DNA from: Noviherbaspirillum soli
GTDB lineage: Bacteria > Pseudomonadota > Gammaproteobacteria > Burkholderiales > Burkholderiaceae_D
DNA: 38,927 bases
Direction of reading: 5' to 3'
Assembly: GCF_015352955.1 (NCBI RefSeq)
Contig: NZ_JACYOX010000016.1
Location: 1-38,927, forward strand
This document shows positions 23,622 through 32,501 of this stretch, piece by piece. The notes beneath the pieces were generated by a model, which was not told the DNA's origin, made no database searches, and was given only the letters and a program-made list of their open reading frames with translations. The translations under genes and the position numbers were made by a program. Numbering within the stretch: position 1 is the first letter of the stretch; the number at the start of each line of letters is the position of its first letter.

Positions 23622-24207
23622 CGTCTTCTCCTTCGTCTTCCTGGCCGGTTTCTGCCGGCTTGGCGGCGCCGCCCTGCAGCTGCTTCAACACCTGGAAAAT
23701 TTCGCGGTAGGCCTTCGGCGGCTTCTGTTCGGCCTGTTCGCGCCGGGCATTGCGGATCAGGGTGCGCATCTGCTGCACATCGAGTTCGGGATATTGGGCG
23801 CGCAATTCGGTCAGCGCGCCATCGTCTGCCAGCAGCTTGTCGCGGCGGCGTTCCATGGCATGCATCGCGGCGGTTTCGGCGCGCGACGGCTGCTTCCAGC
23901 TGTCGATGGTCTTGCGGATCAGCGCGACTTCCTCTTCTTCCAGGGTGCGCATTTTCTTGCCGACGTACTGCAGCTGGCGGCGGCGGCCCTCATGGTCCTT
24001 GATGGTCTGGCATTCGAGGATGGCGTCGCGCACGTCCTCCGGCATGGGCACGCGCTTGACGCGTTCGCGCGGTTCGGCAATCAGTTCTGCGCCCAGCTTC
24101 TGCAAGGCGGTCATTTCACGCTTGAGCTGGGATTTGGATGGGCGGTCGTAATCCTGTTCGAACTCGTTCGACTGGAATCCGGTGGAGCCCCGGTTGGAAT
24201 TAGGCAT
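23611..24207 (-). CDS. darP: Ribosome-associated assembly factor DarP (YjgA, DUF615)
   Basis: This 198-residue protein is the counterpart of E. coli YjgA/DarP, which acts in late assembly of the 50S subunit. The helical, charged body includes SKSQLKREMTALQKLGAEL, PMPEDVRDAILECQTI and GRRRQLQYVGKKMR. An acidic tail (QEDEGEDDEE) ends it. In many proteobacteria darP is divergent from pmbA, as here with a 75-bp gap. Confidence 0.95.
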   Translation of the reverse strand: MPNSNRGSTGFQSNEFEQDYDRPSKSQLKREMTALQKLGAELIAEPRERVKRVPMPEDVRDAILECQTIKDHEGRRRQLQYVGKKMRTLEEEEVALIRKTIDSWKQPSRAETAAMHAMERRRDKLLADDGALTELRAQYPELDVQQMRTLIRNARREQAEQKPPKAYREIFQVLKQLQGGAAKPAETGQEDEGEDDEE

Positions 24208-24282
24208 GATAGGGATGCGGCATGAGCCATTCGGTAAACGGCTGCTATGATAACTCTTTTACACGGCCCCCTAAAATCCGCT

Positions 24283-25647
24283 ATGAACGATACCTTGTTT
24301 ATCCACAGCCAGGACCAGTTGCGTGCGCTTGCCGAAGATGTGCTGCGTTACGCCAGGGAAGCCGGCGCGTCCGATGCCGCGGTGCAGATCAGCGAGGGCA
24401 GCGGCCTGTCGGTCACGGTGCGGCGGGGGGACGTGGAGACCATCGAGCAGAACAAGGACAAGGGCATCTCGGTCACGATCTACATGGGCAGGCAGGGCGC
24501 CGTGCGGCGCGGCAGCGCCAGCACGTCGGACTTCGGACAGCAGTCGCTGAAGGATACCGTGGACGCAGCCTGCAATATCGCCCGCTTCACCGCCGAGGAC
24601 GACTGTGCCGGCCTGCCGGACGAGGACACGCTGGAATTCCAGCCGCGCGACCTGCAGCTCTGCTACCCCTGGACCATCAGCGCCGAAGAGGCGATCGCCC
24701 TGGCCGCCCGTGCCGAGGCGGCGGCCTTCGCAGTCGATCCGCGTGTGGCAAACAGCGAAGGCGCCAGCGTGCATGCGCAGCGGTCGCACTTCGTCAGCGC
24801 CAATACCCGCGGCTTCATCGGCGGCTATCCCTATTCCCGCCACACGATGTCGGTCGTGCCGATCGCCGGCCGCGGCGGCAATATGCAGCGCGACAGCTGG
24901 TACTCCTCGGTGCGCGACCCGGCAAAACTGGCTGCGCCCGAGGCCATAGGCCGATACGCTGCCGAGCGCGCGCTTGCGCGCCTGAATGCGCGCAAGCTCG
25001 ACACCCGCAAGTGCCCGGTGCTGTTCGAAGCGCCGCTGGCCGCCGGCCTGCTGGGGGCTTTCGTGCAGGCGGTGTCGGGCGGCGCGCTGTACCGCAAGTC
25101 CACCTTCCTGCACGACTCGGTCGGCAGCCGGGTATTCGCCGATCACATCCAGGTGGCCGAAGACCCGCACCGGCCCGGCGCAGTCGGCTCGGCGCCGTTC
25201 GACGAGGAGGGCGTGAAGACCACCCGCCGCGACGTGGTGCGGGACGGCGTGGTGCAGGGCTATTTCCTGTCCACCTATTCGGCCCGCAAGCTGGGCCTGA
25301 AAACCACCGGCAATGCGGGCGGCGCCCATAACCTCGATATCACCTCCAGCCGTACCACCGCAGAGGATGACTTCGCCGGCATGCTCAGGAAAATGGGCAC
25401 CGGCCTTCTGGTGACCGAACTGATGGGGCAGGGCGTCAATTACGTCACCGGCGACTATTCGCGCGGCGCGTCGGGTTACTGGGTGGAGAATGGCGTGATC
25501 CAGTACCCGGTCGAGGAAATCACGATTGCCGGCAACATGAAATCGATGTTCGAGCAGATTGTCGGCATCGGCACTGACACGCTGGTGCGCGGCACCCGTC
25601 AAACCGGTTCCATCCTGATCGAAAGCATGACCGTCGCCGGCAATTGA
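24283..25647 (+). CDS. pmbA: Metalloprotease-related protein PmbA (TldE)
   Basis: This 454-residue cytosolic protein is the partner of TldD, with which it degrades unstructured peptides and matures modified peptides such as microcin B17. Family landmarks are VTVRRGDVETIEQNKDKGIS, GYPYSRHTMS, FDEEGVKTTRRDVVRDGVV and the C-terminal YVTGDYSRGASGYWVENG. PmbA lacks the catalytic HExxxH of TldD, and none is seen here. The start at 24283 gives the usual N-terminus, and an ATG 12 codons earlier is unlikely. No tldD is in the window. Confidence 0.95.
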   Translation: MNDTLFIHSQDQLRALAEDVLRYAREAGASDAAVQISEGSGLSVTVRRGDVETIEQNKDKGISVTIYMGRQGAVRRGSASTSDFGQQSLKDTVDAACNIARFTAEDDCAGLPDEDTLEFQPRDLQLCYPWTISAEEAIALAARAEAAAFAVDPRVANSEGASVHAQRSHFVSANTRGFIGGYPYSRHTMSVVPIAGRGGNMQRDSWYSSVRDPAKLAAPEAIGRYAAERALARLNARKLDTRKCPVLFEAPLAAGLLGAFVQAVSGGALYRKSTFLHDSVGSRVFADHIQVAEDPHRPGAVGSAPFDEEGVKTTRRDVVRDGVVQGYFLSTYSARKLGLKTTGNAGGAHNLDITSSRTTAEDDFAGMLRKMGTGLLVTELMGQGVNYVTGDYSRGASGYWVENGVIQYPVEEITIAGNMKSMFEQIVGIGTDTLVRGTRQTGSILIESMTVAGN

Positions 25648-25834
25648 GCGCAGCGCCGGCCGGGACAGCATGGCGTATCGCACCCTGTAGCAACTTGTGC
25701 ATAGTCGCAGCTATTTGTATTGCGGCGTTTCGTTGCCGCCCCTACAATCTGCAACGCCGTTGGCCCGGCAACTTTTCCTGTGCCGGGCTGCCGCCATTCC
25801 TATACATCACAAAGTCTCTGGAGATAACAACATC

Positions 25835-26914
25835 ATGGAACGACGTTCCTTTTTGAAAAAAGCCGCGGTTGGCGCATCGGTAGGCGCGATTGCAGCGCCA
25901 GCGCTGGCGCAGTCGCAGCCCACCGTCAACTGGCGCCTGGCGTCGAGCTTCCCGAAATCGCTGGACGTCATCTATGGCGCTGCGGAGCGCATGTCCAAGC
26001 GGGTAGCCGAACTGACCGGCGGCAAATTCAACATCCGCGTGTTCGCCGCGGGTGAAATCGTTCCGGCGCTCCAGGTGGTGGATGCAGTGCAGGCCGGCAC
26101 GGTGGAAATGGGCCATAGCGCTGGCTATTACTATTTCGGCAAGGACCCGGCATTCTGCTTCGACACCGCAGTGCCTTTCGGCCTGACCTCGCGCCAGCAG
26201 ACGTCCTGGTTCGAGTTCGGCGGCGGCAAGGAACTGATGCGCGAGTTCTACAAGGACTATGGCATCCTGAACTTCATGGGCGGCAACACCGGCACCCAGA
26301 TGGGCGGCTGGTATCGCAAGGAGATCAAGACCCTGAAGGACATGGACGGCCTGAAGATGCGCATCAGCGGCCTTGCTGGCCGTGTGGTGCAGCGCCTGGG
26401 CGTGGTGCCGCAGCAGATCGGCGGCGGCGACATCTACCCGGCGCTGGAAAAGGGCACGATCGACGCGGCGGAATGGGTCGGTCCGTACGACGATGAGAAG
26501 CTGGGCTTCAACCGCGTGGCGCCGTTCTACTACGCGCCGGGCTGGTGGGAAGCGAGCGCGCAGCTCAACTTCATGGTCGGCATCAAGGAATGGGAAAAGC
26601 TGCCGAAGGAATACCAGCATGCCTTCGAAGTCGCCAGCCATGAAGCGCACCTGTTCATGCAGGCCGACTTCGACCACCGCAATCCGGCCGCGCTGGCCCG
26701 TCTGCTGAAGGCAGGCGTCAAGCTGCGCACCTTCTCGCGCGACATCATGGAAGCCGCCTACAAGGCGTCGACCGAGGTGATGGAGGAAGAAGCAGCGAAG
26801 AACGCGAAGTTCAAGAAGATCTACGAGCCGTGGAAGCAGTTCCGCCAGAACCAGAACCAGTGGTACTCGGTGTCGGAAGCGCCGATCGCCAACTTCATGG
26901 TCAGCCGCAAGTAA
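25835..26914 (+). CDS. TRAP binding protein, TakP-like (copy 1)
   Basis: This is a 359-residue periplasmic binding protein. The leader MERRSFLKKAAVGASVG is a twin-arginine-type signal (RRSFLKK) ending near ALAQ, so it is probably exported folded. The body matches the TakP branch of DctP proteins, which bind 2-oxo acids: GEIVPALQVVDAVQ, MGGNTGTQMGGWYRKEI, ALEKGTIDAAEWVGPYDD and YYAPGWWE. A paralogue follows 149 bp downstream, and both converge on a dctQM pair. GGAG lies 11 nt before the ATG. The substrate is likely a monocarboxylate or 2-oxo acid (inference). Confidence 0.92.
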   Translation: MERRSFLKKAAVGASVGAIAAPALAQSQPTVNWRLASSFPKSLDVIYGAAERMSKRVAELTGGKFNIRVFAAGEIVPALQVVDAVQAGTVEMGHSAGYYYFGKDPAFCFDTAVPFGLTSRQQTSWFEFGGGKELMREFYKDYGILNFMGGNTGTQMGGWYRKEIKTLKDMDGLKMRISGLAGRVVQRLGVVPQQIGGGDIYPALEKGTIDAAEWVGPYDDEKLGFNRVAPFYYAPGWWEASAQLNFMVGIKEWEKLPKEYQHAFEVASHEAHLFMQADFDHRNPAALARLLKAGVKLRTFSRDIMEAAYKASTEVMEEEAAKNAKFKKIYEPWKQFRQNQNQWYSVSEAPIANFMVSRK

Positions 26915-26930
26915 GTCGCAGCAAGTCACA

Positions 26931-26950
26931 GGCCGGCGGATCCGCCGGCC
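26931..26950. repeat. Perfect 20-bp palindrome after TRAP binding protein 1
   Basis: GGCCGGCGGA and its complement abut with no spacer, 16 bp past the stop and 17 bp before the terminator at 26968. It may add 3'-end protection for the mRNA. Confidence 0.6.
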
Positions 26951-26967
26951 GGCAGTTGTTTCAAAGC

Positions 26968-26999
26968 GCCCGTAGCACGCAAGTCCTACGGGCTTTTTT
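26968..26999 (+). terminator. Terminator between the two TRAP binding proteins
   Basis: The stem GCCCGTAG / CTACGGGC with a 10-nt loop is followed by six T. It separates the paralogues, so the second probably has its own promoter or relies on read-through. Confidence 0.8.
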
Positions 27000-27063
27000 C
27001 CAGTGTCGTAGCCGCAGCAAAGGAGCAGTAAGCCAAGTCAGCATCATTTACTCAGGAGAAAAT

Positions 27064-28152
27064 ATGGAACGTCGTTCGTTCATCCGCACCGCCGGCGCCG
27101 GCGCTCTCGCCGGAAGCATTGCCTCGATTGCCACCCCATCCGTGGCGCAAACCCTGCCTTCCATCAACTGGCGCCTTGCCTCCAGTTTCCCGAAATCCCT
27201 CGACACCATCTACGGCGGCGCCGAAACCCTTGCCAGGCGTGTAGCCGCGCTCACCGACGGCAAATTCGCCATCCGCGCCTTCCCCGGCGGCGAGATCGTG
27301 CCGGCGCTGCAGGTGGCGGATGCCGTCCAGGCCAATACCGTGGAAGTGGGCCATACCTGCTCCTACTACTATTTTGGCAAGGACCCCACGTTTGCCTTCG
27401 ACTGCGCCGTGCCATTCGGCCTGAATTCACGCCAGCAGACCGCCTGGTTCGATCAGGGCGGCGGCCGTGAGCTGATGCGCGATTTTCTGCGTGACTACGA
27501 CATCGTCAACTTCATGGGCGGCAATACCGGCACCCAGATGGGCGGCTGGTTCCGCAAGGAGATCAAGACGGTCGAAGACCTGAATGGGCTGAAGATGCGC
27601 ATCGGCGGCTTTGCCGGACGGGTGATGCAACGCCTGGGCCTGGTGCCGCAGCAACTCGCGGGTGGCGACATCTATCCCGCGCTGGAAAAGGGCACCATCG
27701 ATGCGGCCGAGTGGATCGGGCCCTACGACGATGAAAAGCTGGGTTTCAACAAGGTTGCGCCTTTTTACTATGCGCCCGGCTGGTGGGAGAGCGGTCCGCA
27801 GATCTCCTTCTATGTGAACGCAAAGGAATGGGAGAAGCTGCCCAAGGTCTATCAGGCGGCGTTCGAAGCGGCCTCGTACGAGGCGCACGTCGTCATGCAG
27901 GCACAGTACGATGCCCGCAATCCGAGTGCGCTGGCGCGCCTGCTCAAGAGCGGCGTCAAGCTGCGCAGCTTCTCACGCGGCATCATGGACGCCTGCTACA
28001 AGGCAGCCCAGGAGGTGATGGAAGAGGAAGCGTCGAAGAATCCCAAGTTCAAGAAGGTGTATGAACCGTGGAAGCGCTTCCGCCAGGACGAAAACCAGTG
28101 GTTTTCGGTAGCCGAGGCAACCCTGCAAAACTACATGAACAGCGCACGCTGA
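27064..28152 (+). CDS. TRAP binding protein, TakP-like (copy 2)
   Basis: This 362-residue paralogue of the preceding gene is alike along its whole length (most residues identical by eye). It keeps the Tat-type leader MERRSFIRTAGAGALAG and the ligand-site segments MGGNTGTQMGGWFRKEI, ALEKGTIDAAEWIGPYDD and YYAPGWWESG. Differences cluster in the leader and in surface stretches such as SYYYFGKDPTFAFD. AGGAG lies six bases before the ATG. It arose by tandem duplication. Two binding proteins may serve the one permease with different ligands or conditions. Confidence 0.92.
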   Translation: MERRSFIRTAGAGALAGSIASIATPSVAQTLPSINWRLASSFPKSLDTIYGGAETLARRVAALTDGKFAIRAFPGGEIVPALQVADAVQANTVEVGHTCSYYYFGKDPTFAFDCAVPFGLNSRQQTAWFDQGGGRELMRDFLRDYDIVNFMGGNTGTQMGGWFRKEIKTVEDLNGLKMRIGGFAGRVMQRLGLVPQQLAGGDIYPALEKGTIDAAEWIGPYDDEKLGFNKVAPFYYAPGWWESGPQISFYVNAKEWEKLPKVYQAAFEAASYEAHVVMQAQYDARNPSALARLLKSGVKLRSFSRGIMDACYKAAQEVMEEEASKNPKFKKVYEPWKRFRQDENQWFSVAEATLQNYMNSAR

Positions 28153-28207
28153 TTCCTGCAAGGCCCTGATCAAGCCTGGGAGACGCCGCGATGCGGTGGC
28201 CCCCAAA

Positions 28208-28242
28208 GAAAAGGCCCCGTCATCAAGCGGGGCCTTTGTTCT
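28208..28242. terminator. Bidirectional terminator between TRAP binding protein 2 and dctM
   Basis: The stem AAAGGCCCCG / CGGGGCCTTT with an 8-nt loop has a T-rich side on the plus strand and an A-rich side (T-rich for the minus strand) on the left. It serves both converging units. Confidence 0.8.
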
Positions 28243-28284
28243 TGCTACATGGCGACCGGTTCCTGATCGCCGGATTCGCGGATG

Positions 28285-29976
28285 CTACTTCTTCTCGCCT
28301 TCGGTCGAAAAGTTCAACTGCGGTTCGCCGCCATCGGCTGGCTTCTGCTCCTCGCTGGTCGAGAAGTCCAGGTTGGGCTGGGCGTCGGGCTGGCTGTTTT
28401 CGGACGGCGTGTCGATGCGCAATTCAAGCTGCTCCTTCATGTCGGCATGCTTCTCGACCGACACCAGCTGCGGGAAGGCGATGATGAGCGACACCATGAT
28501 CACCTGGATCAGCACGAAGGGCACCGATCCCCAGTAGATGTCCGAGGTCTTGACTTCCTTGGGCGCCACCGAGCGCAGGTAAAAAAGCGCGAAGCCGAAC
28601 GGGGGGTGCATGAAGGATGTCTGCATGTTCACGCCCAGCAGCACGCCGAACCAGATCAGGTCGATGCCCATCTTTTCGGCGACCGGACCGACCAGCGGCA
28701 CCAGGATGAATGCCAGCTCGAAGAAGTCCAGGAAGAAGGCGAGTCCGAAGAACAGGATGTTCACCACGATCAGGAAGCCGGCCTTGCCGCCCGGCAGGGA
28801 GGTCAGCAGGTGCTCGACCCAGAGGTCGCCATTCACGCCGCGGAACACCAGCGAGAACACGCTGGAGCCGATCAGGATGAAGATCACGAAGCAGGACAGG
28901 CGGGTGGTGGAATCCATCGCCTGCTTCAACAGGCTCCAGCTCAGGCGCCGGTTCATGATGGCCAGGATCAGTGCGCCCAGCGCACCCATGCCGCCCCCTT
29001 CGGTCGGTGTGGCGATGCCGACGAAAATCGTACCGAGCACCAGGAAGATCAGCGCCAGCGGCGGGATCAGCACGAACACGACACGCTCGGCCATGCGCGA
29101 GAGCATGTTCAGGCCGAGCTTGCGATTGAGGTAAGCGAACAGGAAGCAGACCGCGGTTGCCAGCGAGGCGCCGTAGATCATCACCTCATCGGCGGGCTTG
29201 TTCGGGTGGCGCGCGCCGAACCAGCCGTCGAACAGGTAGGTGATGCCTATTGCCACGACGAGAAGCACCGCCAGCGACTTGACGCCGCTCGATCCGTCCG
29301 GCTGGCGCAGGTTGCGTGCCTCCAGCGGCAGGGCCGGCGCTGCGCTCGGGCGGAAGATCGATACCGACATCACATAGCCGGCGTACATGGCGGTGAGCAT
29401 CAGGCCGGGGAAGAATGCGGCCTTGTACATGTCGCCAACCGACCGGCCAAGCTGGTCGGCCATCACGATCAGCACCAGCGACGGCGGGATGATCTGCGCC
29501 AGCGTGCCCGAGGCGGCGATCACGCCGCTGGCCAGCCGCTTGTCGTAACCGTAGCGCAGCATGACCGGCAGCGAGATCAGGCCCATCGAGATCACCGATG
29601 CCGCGACCACGCCAGTGGTGGCCGCCAGCAGCGCGCCGACGAAGATCACCGCATAGGCGACGCCGCCGCGGATCGGGCCAAACAATTGGCCGATGGTGTC
29701 GAGCAGGTCTTCCGCCATGCCGGATCGTTCGAGGATCAGGCCCATGAAGGTGAAGAAGGGAATCGCCAGCAGGGTGTCGTTGGCCATGATGCCGAACAGC
29801 CGGTTTGGCAGGGCTTGCAGCAGTTCCGGCTTCAACAGCCCCAGCTCGATGCCAAGCAGGCCGAACAGCAGGCCGTTGGCGGCCAGCGCGAATGCCACCG
29901 GGAAGCCCGACAGCAGGAATAACACCAGTGCGCCGAACATGACCGGCGCCATATTTGCAATCAGGAATGCGCTCAT
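28285..29976 (-). CDS. TRAP large permease (DctM type) with repeated hydrophilic tail
   Basis: This 563-residue membrane protein is a longer DctM variant, with an extra loop and helices at about 215-290 typical of the group that pairs with TakP-like binding proteins. Family motifs are LLAIPFFTFMGLILERSGMA, GALLAATTGVVAASVISMG, ASGTLAQIIPPSLVLIVMAD and IATPTEGGGMGALG. After the last helix (about 510) comes a cytosolic-looking tail with two similar 13-residue units, QPNLDFSTSEEQK (533-545) and EPQLNFSTEGEKK (551-563). The ATG is 11 bp after dctQ. It probably works with the two binding proteins encoded convergently. Confidence 0.92.
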   Translation of the reverse strand: MSAFLIANMAPVMFGALVLFLLSGFPVAFALAANGLLFGLLGIELGLLKPELLQALPNRLFGIMANDTLLAIPFFTFMGLILERSGMAEDLLDTIGQLFGPIRGGVAYAVIFVGALLAATTGVVAASVISMGLISLPVMLRYGYDKRLASGVIAASGTLAQIIPPSLVLIVMADQLGRSVGDMYKAAFFPGLMLTAMYAGYVMSVSIFRPSAAPALPLEARNLRQPDGSSGVKSLAVLLVVAIGITYLFDGWFGARHPNKPADEVMIYGASLATAVCFLFAYLNRKLGLNMLSRMAERVVFVLIPPLALIFLVLGTIFVGIATPTEGGGMGALGALILAIMNRRLSWSLLKQAMDSTTRLSCFVIFILIGSSVFSLVFRGVNGDLWVEHLLTSLPGGKAGFLIVVNILFFGLAFFLDFFELAFILVPLVGPVAEKMGIDLIWFGVLLGVNMQTSFMHPPFGFALFYLRSVAPKEVKTSDIYWGSVPFVLIQVIMVSLIIAFPQLVSVEKHADMKEQLELRIDTPSENSQPDAQPNLDFSTSEEQKPADGGEPQLNFSTEGEKK

Positions 29977-29987
29977 GATTTTCTATC

Positions 29988-30572
29988 CTAGTCGAGCTTG
30001 TTGGCGGCCTTGATGGCGGCGATTTCTTCTTCCGGACTGGCCGCGTGCTTCTCGAACTCGCGTGCATCCACCAGGCCGGCGAGGAAGCCCAGGCGCTTGA
30101 TCAGTTCGGAGAAACCCTGAAGGATCATCAGCACGAAGCCGACCGGGATCAGCAGCTTGGCCGGCCACAGGATGAGGCCGCCGGCATTGCTCGATACTTC
30201 CTGGTTGCGGATCGATTCCATCGCGTAGGGGATGGAGAAATAGAGGATAAGCAGCGACACCGGCAGCAGGAAGAACAGGAAACCGAGGATGTCGATGATG
30301 GCCTGGGTACGGCGTGAAAAACGGCCCACGACGACATCGATGCGCACATGTTCATTTCGCTTCAAGGTGTAGGCGCTGGCCAGCATGAACATCGCGGCAA
30401 ACAGGTACCACTGGATCTCGAGCCAGGCATTCGAACTCATGTTCAGGCTGTAGCGGATGATCGCATTGCCGGCGCAGACCAGCACTGCCAGCAGCAGCGC
30501 CCAACTCACCGCGAGGCCGATCTTTTCATTGATCGCGTCGATCAGACGCGCAAGCGAAAGCAGTAAAGACAT
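29988..30572 (-). CDS. TRAP small permease (DctQ type)
   Basis: This 194-residue membrane protein has four hydrophobic segments at about 18-36, 52-70, 93-115 and 135-155. The DctQ motif is in NAIIRYSLNMSSNAWLEIQW and the charged connector in LKRNEHVRIDVVVGRFSRR. It is followed 11 bp later by dctM. A candidate promoter lies about 97 bp upstream. No binding-protein gene is in this operon, which fits use of the convergent pair. Confidence 0.92.
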   Translation of the reverse strand: MSLLLSLARLIDAINEKIGLAVSWALLLAVLVCAGNAIIRYSLNMSSNAWLEIQWYLFAAMFMLASAYTLKRNEHVRIDVVVGRFSRRTQAIIDILGFLFFLLPVSLLILYFSIPYAMESIRNQEVSSNAGGLILWPAKLLIPVGFVLMILQGFSELIKRLGFLAGLVDAREFEKHAASPEEEIAAIKAANKLD

Positions 30573-30668
30573 GGTTTGTCTCCGTCTTGATTTTCAGATA
30601 TGGGGGGTTGCCCTCGAGTGGCGCGGCGGCACGACTGGTACGGGCTTGTTCCTGCGTGAGCGGGTGGG

Positions 30669-30696
30669 AGTATATGACATTTCTGATAAGGAACAA
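30669..30696 (-). promoter_or_regulatory. Candidate promoter for dctQM
   Basis: On the minus strand TTGTTC and TATACT are separated by 16 nt, 97 bp upstream of the dctQ start. The -10 matches consensus at five of six positions and the -35 at four. Confidence 0.4.
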
Positions 30697-30935
30697 GCGT
30701 TTCGGCATAAAAACCCGCAATGCCGCCGAGGCGGAATTACGGGAGCTTTGTGTGGATATGCAGGAGTTGTTTTAAGTCGCGGTGATCATGGCCCGGAGGC
30801 GCGGCGTCGACGGAGTATAGAAAAAATTGCCTGCCAATGGAAAGAAAATCCATGCACGCCAAAAAAAGTTTTGCCAGTTTGCCAAAATCGATTTGTTTAA
30901 CGGCGGAACGTGCGGAAGATGAATGCTGAAGTCGT

Positions 30936-30993
30936 AAAAAAACATCATCAAGCGATCAGGCCGGCGTCACGGGTCCTGGTGAAACCGCCGGCC
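30936..30993 (-). terminator. Possible argH terminator
   Basis: On the minus strand GGCCGGCG / CGCCGGCC form an 8-bp stem that extends inward through TCAC / GTGA. A run of seven T follows, but only after 16 nt, so it is not a canonical Rho-independent terminator. Confidence 0.4.
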
Positions 30994-31005
30994 CGACAGG
31001 GATCT

Positions 31006-32400
31006 TCAGCCCAGTTCTGCGCGTACCCTGGCGATGGCCGCCCGTACCTGATTGGGCGCGGTGCCGCCCACATGGTCGCGCGCAGCGACCGAGCCTTCCA
31101 GTGTCAGCACCTGGAACACATCGTCGGCAACCAGGCTGCTGAACTGGCGCAGGTCTTCCAGCGACAGGTCGGCCAGGTCGCAGCCGCGGTCCACGCAGGC
31201 GCGCACCGCATGGGCAACCGCTTCATGGGCGTCGCGGAAGGGCAGGCCTTTCTTGACCAGGTAATCTGCCAGGTCGGTCGCGGTGGCATAGCCCTGGAAG
31301 GCGGCGGCGCGCATCGCGTCCGGGCGCACCGTGATGCCGCGCGCCATGTCGGCGAAGATGCGCAGGGTGTCGGTGACGGTGTCGACGGTGTCGAATAGCG
31401 GCTCCTTGTCTTCCTGGTTGTCCTTGTTGTAGGCCAGCGGCTGTCCCTTCATCAGGGTCAGCAGCGCGATCAGGTGGCCGTTGACGCGGCCGGTCTTGCC
31501 GCGCGCCAGTTCGGGCACGTCCGGGTTCTTCTTTTGCGGCATGATGGACGAGCCGGTGCAGAAGCGGTCGGCGATGTCGATGAAGCCCACGCGCGGGCTC
31601 ATCCAGATCACCAGTTCCTCGGACATGCGCGACACATGGGTCATCACCAGCGCGGCGGCGGCGCAGAACTCGATGGCGAAATCACGGTCGGACACCGCGT
31701 CCAGGGAGTTGCGGCAGACATCGTCGAAGCCCAGCGTGGCCGCGACCCGCTCGCGGTCGATCGGGAAGGTAGTGCCGGCCAGCGCCGCCGCGCCCAGCGG
31801 CAGGCGGTTGACCCGCTTGCGGCAATCCGCCATGCGTTCGGCATCGCGGCCGAACATTTCCACGTAAGCCAGCATGTGATGGCCGAACGTGACCGGCTGC
31901 GCCACCTGCATATGGGTGAAGCCCGGCAGGATGGTGTCGGCATGCTGTTCGGCCAGGTCGGTCAGCGCCAGGCGCAACTCGCGCAGCAGGCCGCTGATGT
32001 CGTCGATCGCATGGCGCAGGTAGAGCCGGATGTCGGTGGCAACCTGGTCATTGCGCGAACGGCCGGTATGCAGCCGCTTGCCGGCGTCGCCGACCAGTTC
32101 GGTCAGGCGTTTTTCGATATTCAGGTGGACGTCTTCCAGGTCGAGCAGCCATTCGAACTGGCCGGCGGCGATTTCGGACTGGATCTGCGCCATGCCGCGC
32201 TGGATATCCTGCAGGTCCTGGCGGCTGATGATGTTCTGTTCGGCCAGCATGTCCGCATGGGCAAGCGAGCCCTGGATATCGAACTCGGCCAGGCGCTTGT
32301 CGAAAAACACCGATGCGGTATAACGCTTGACCAGGTCGGAAACGGGTTCGGAAAAGCGTGCCGACCACGCTTCACTTTTTTTGGAGAGTTGTGCTGTCAT
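31006..32400 (-). CDS. argH: Argininosuccinate lyase ArgH
   Basis: This 464-residue cytosolic enzyme catalyses the last step of arginine synthesis, splitting argininosuccinate into arginine and fumarate. The fumarase/aspartase-superfamily signature [15 protein letters not shown] begins at about residue 283 and includes the catalytic serine. [19 protein letters not shown] and the histidine in [18 protein letters not shown] are also intact. The ATG at 32400 gives the standard N-terminus, and longer frames have no support. The gene is divergent from a sensor kinase gene, 101 bp away. Confidence 0.97.
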   Translation of the reverse strand: MTAQLSKKSEAWSARFSEPVSDLVKRYTASVFFDKRLAEFDIQGSLAHADMLAEQNIISRQDLQDIQRGMAQIQSEIAAGQFEWLLDLEDVHLNIEKRLTELVGDAGKRLHTGRSRNDQVATDIRLYLRHAIDDISGLLRELRLALTDLAEQHADTILPGFTHMQVAQPVTFGHHMLAYVEMFGRDAERMADCRKRVNRLPLGAAALAGTTFPIDRERVAATLGFDDVCRNSLDAVSDRDFAIEFCAAAALVMTHVSRMSEELVIWMSPRVGFIDIADRFCTGSSIMPQKKNPDVPELARGKTGRVNGHLIALLTLMKGQPLAYNKDNQEDKEPLFDTVDTVTDTLRIFADMARGITVRPDAMRAAAFQGYATATDLADYLVKKGLPFRDAHEAVAHAVRACVDRGCDLADLSLEDLRQFSSLVADDVFQVLTLEGSVAARDHVGGTAPNQVRAAIARVRAELG

Positions 32401-32424
32401 AATTGTGTCCCGGAGAATTACGGG

Positions 32425-32430
32425 ATTATA
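32425..32430 (-). promoter_or_regulatory. -10 element (TATAAT) of argH
   Basis: A perfect TATAAT lies on the minus strand, 24 bp before the argH ATG, giving a short leader. The -35 region is weak. Confidence 0.45.
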
Positions 32431-32501
32431 GAGCAAGCGGGTAGGCCTTCCGACTGGCAGGGACCGCTTGGACCCGTACCATCTCGTTCTCGATCTTATC
32501 C

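Larger units (their letters stand above)
30573..31005. other. Gene-free, AT-richer stretch between argH and dctQ
   Basis: This 433-bp stretch holds the candidate dctQM promoter and a probable argH terminator at its right end. Between them lies a segment (about 30800-30950) with long A and T runs, unlike the flanking DNA. Short reading frames in it have no recognisable product and no good ribosome-binding site. Confidence 0.5.

Noticed and set aside
28282-29922. 546-residue plus-strand frame opposite dctM
   Set aside because: The Gln/His/Asp-rich, repeat-like composition comes from reading membrane-protein codons in reverse; dctM is intact.
30457-30900. 147-residue frame in the argH-dctQ gap
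   Set aside because: It starts inside dctQ on the opposite strand, has no homology I can recognise and no ribosome-binding site.
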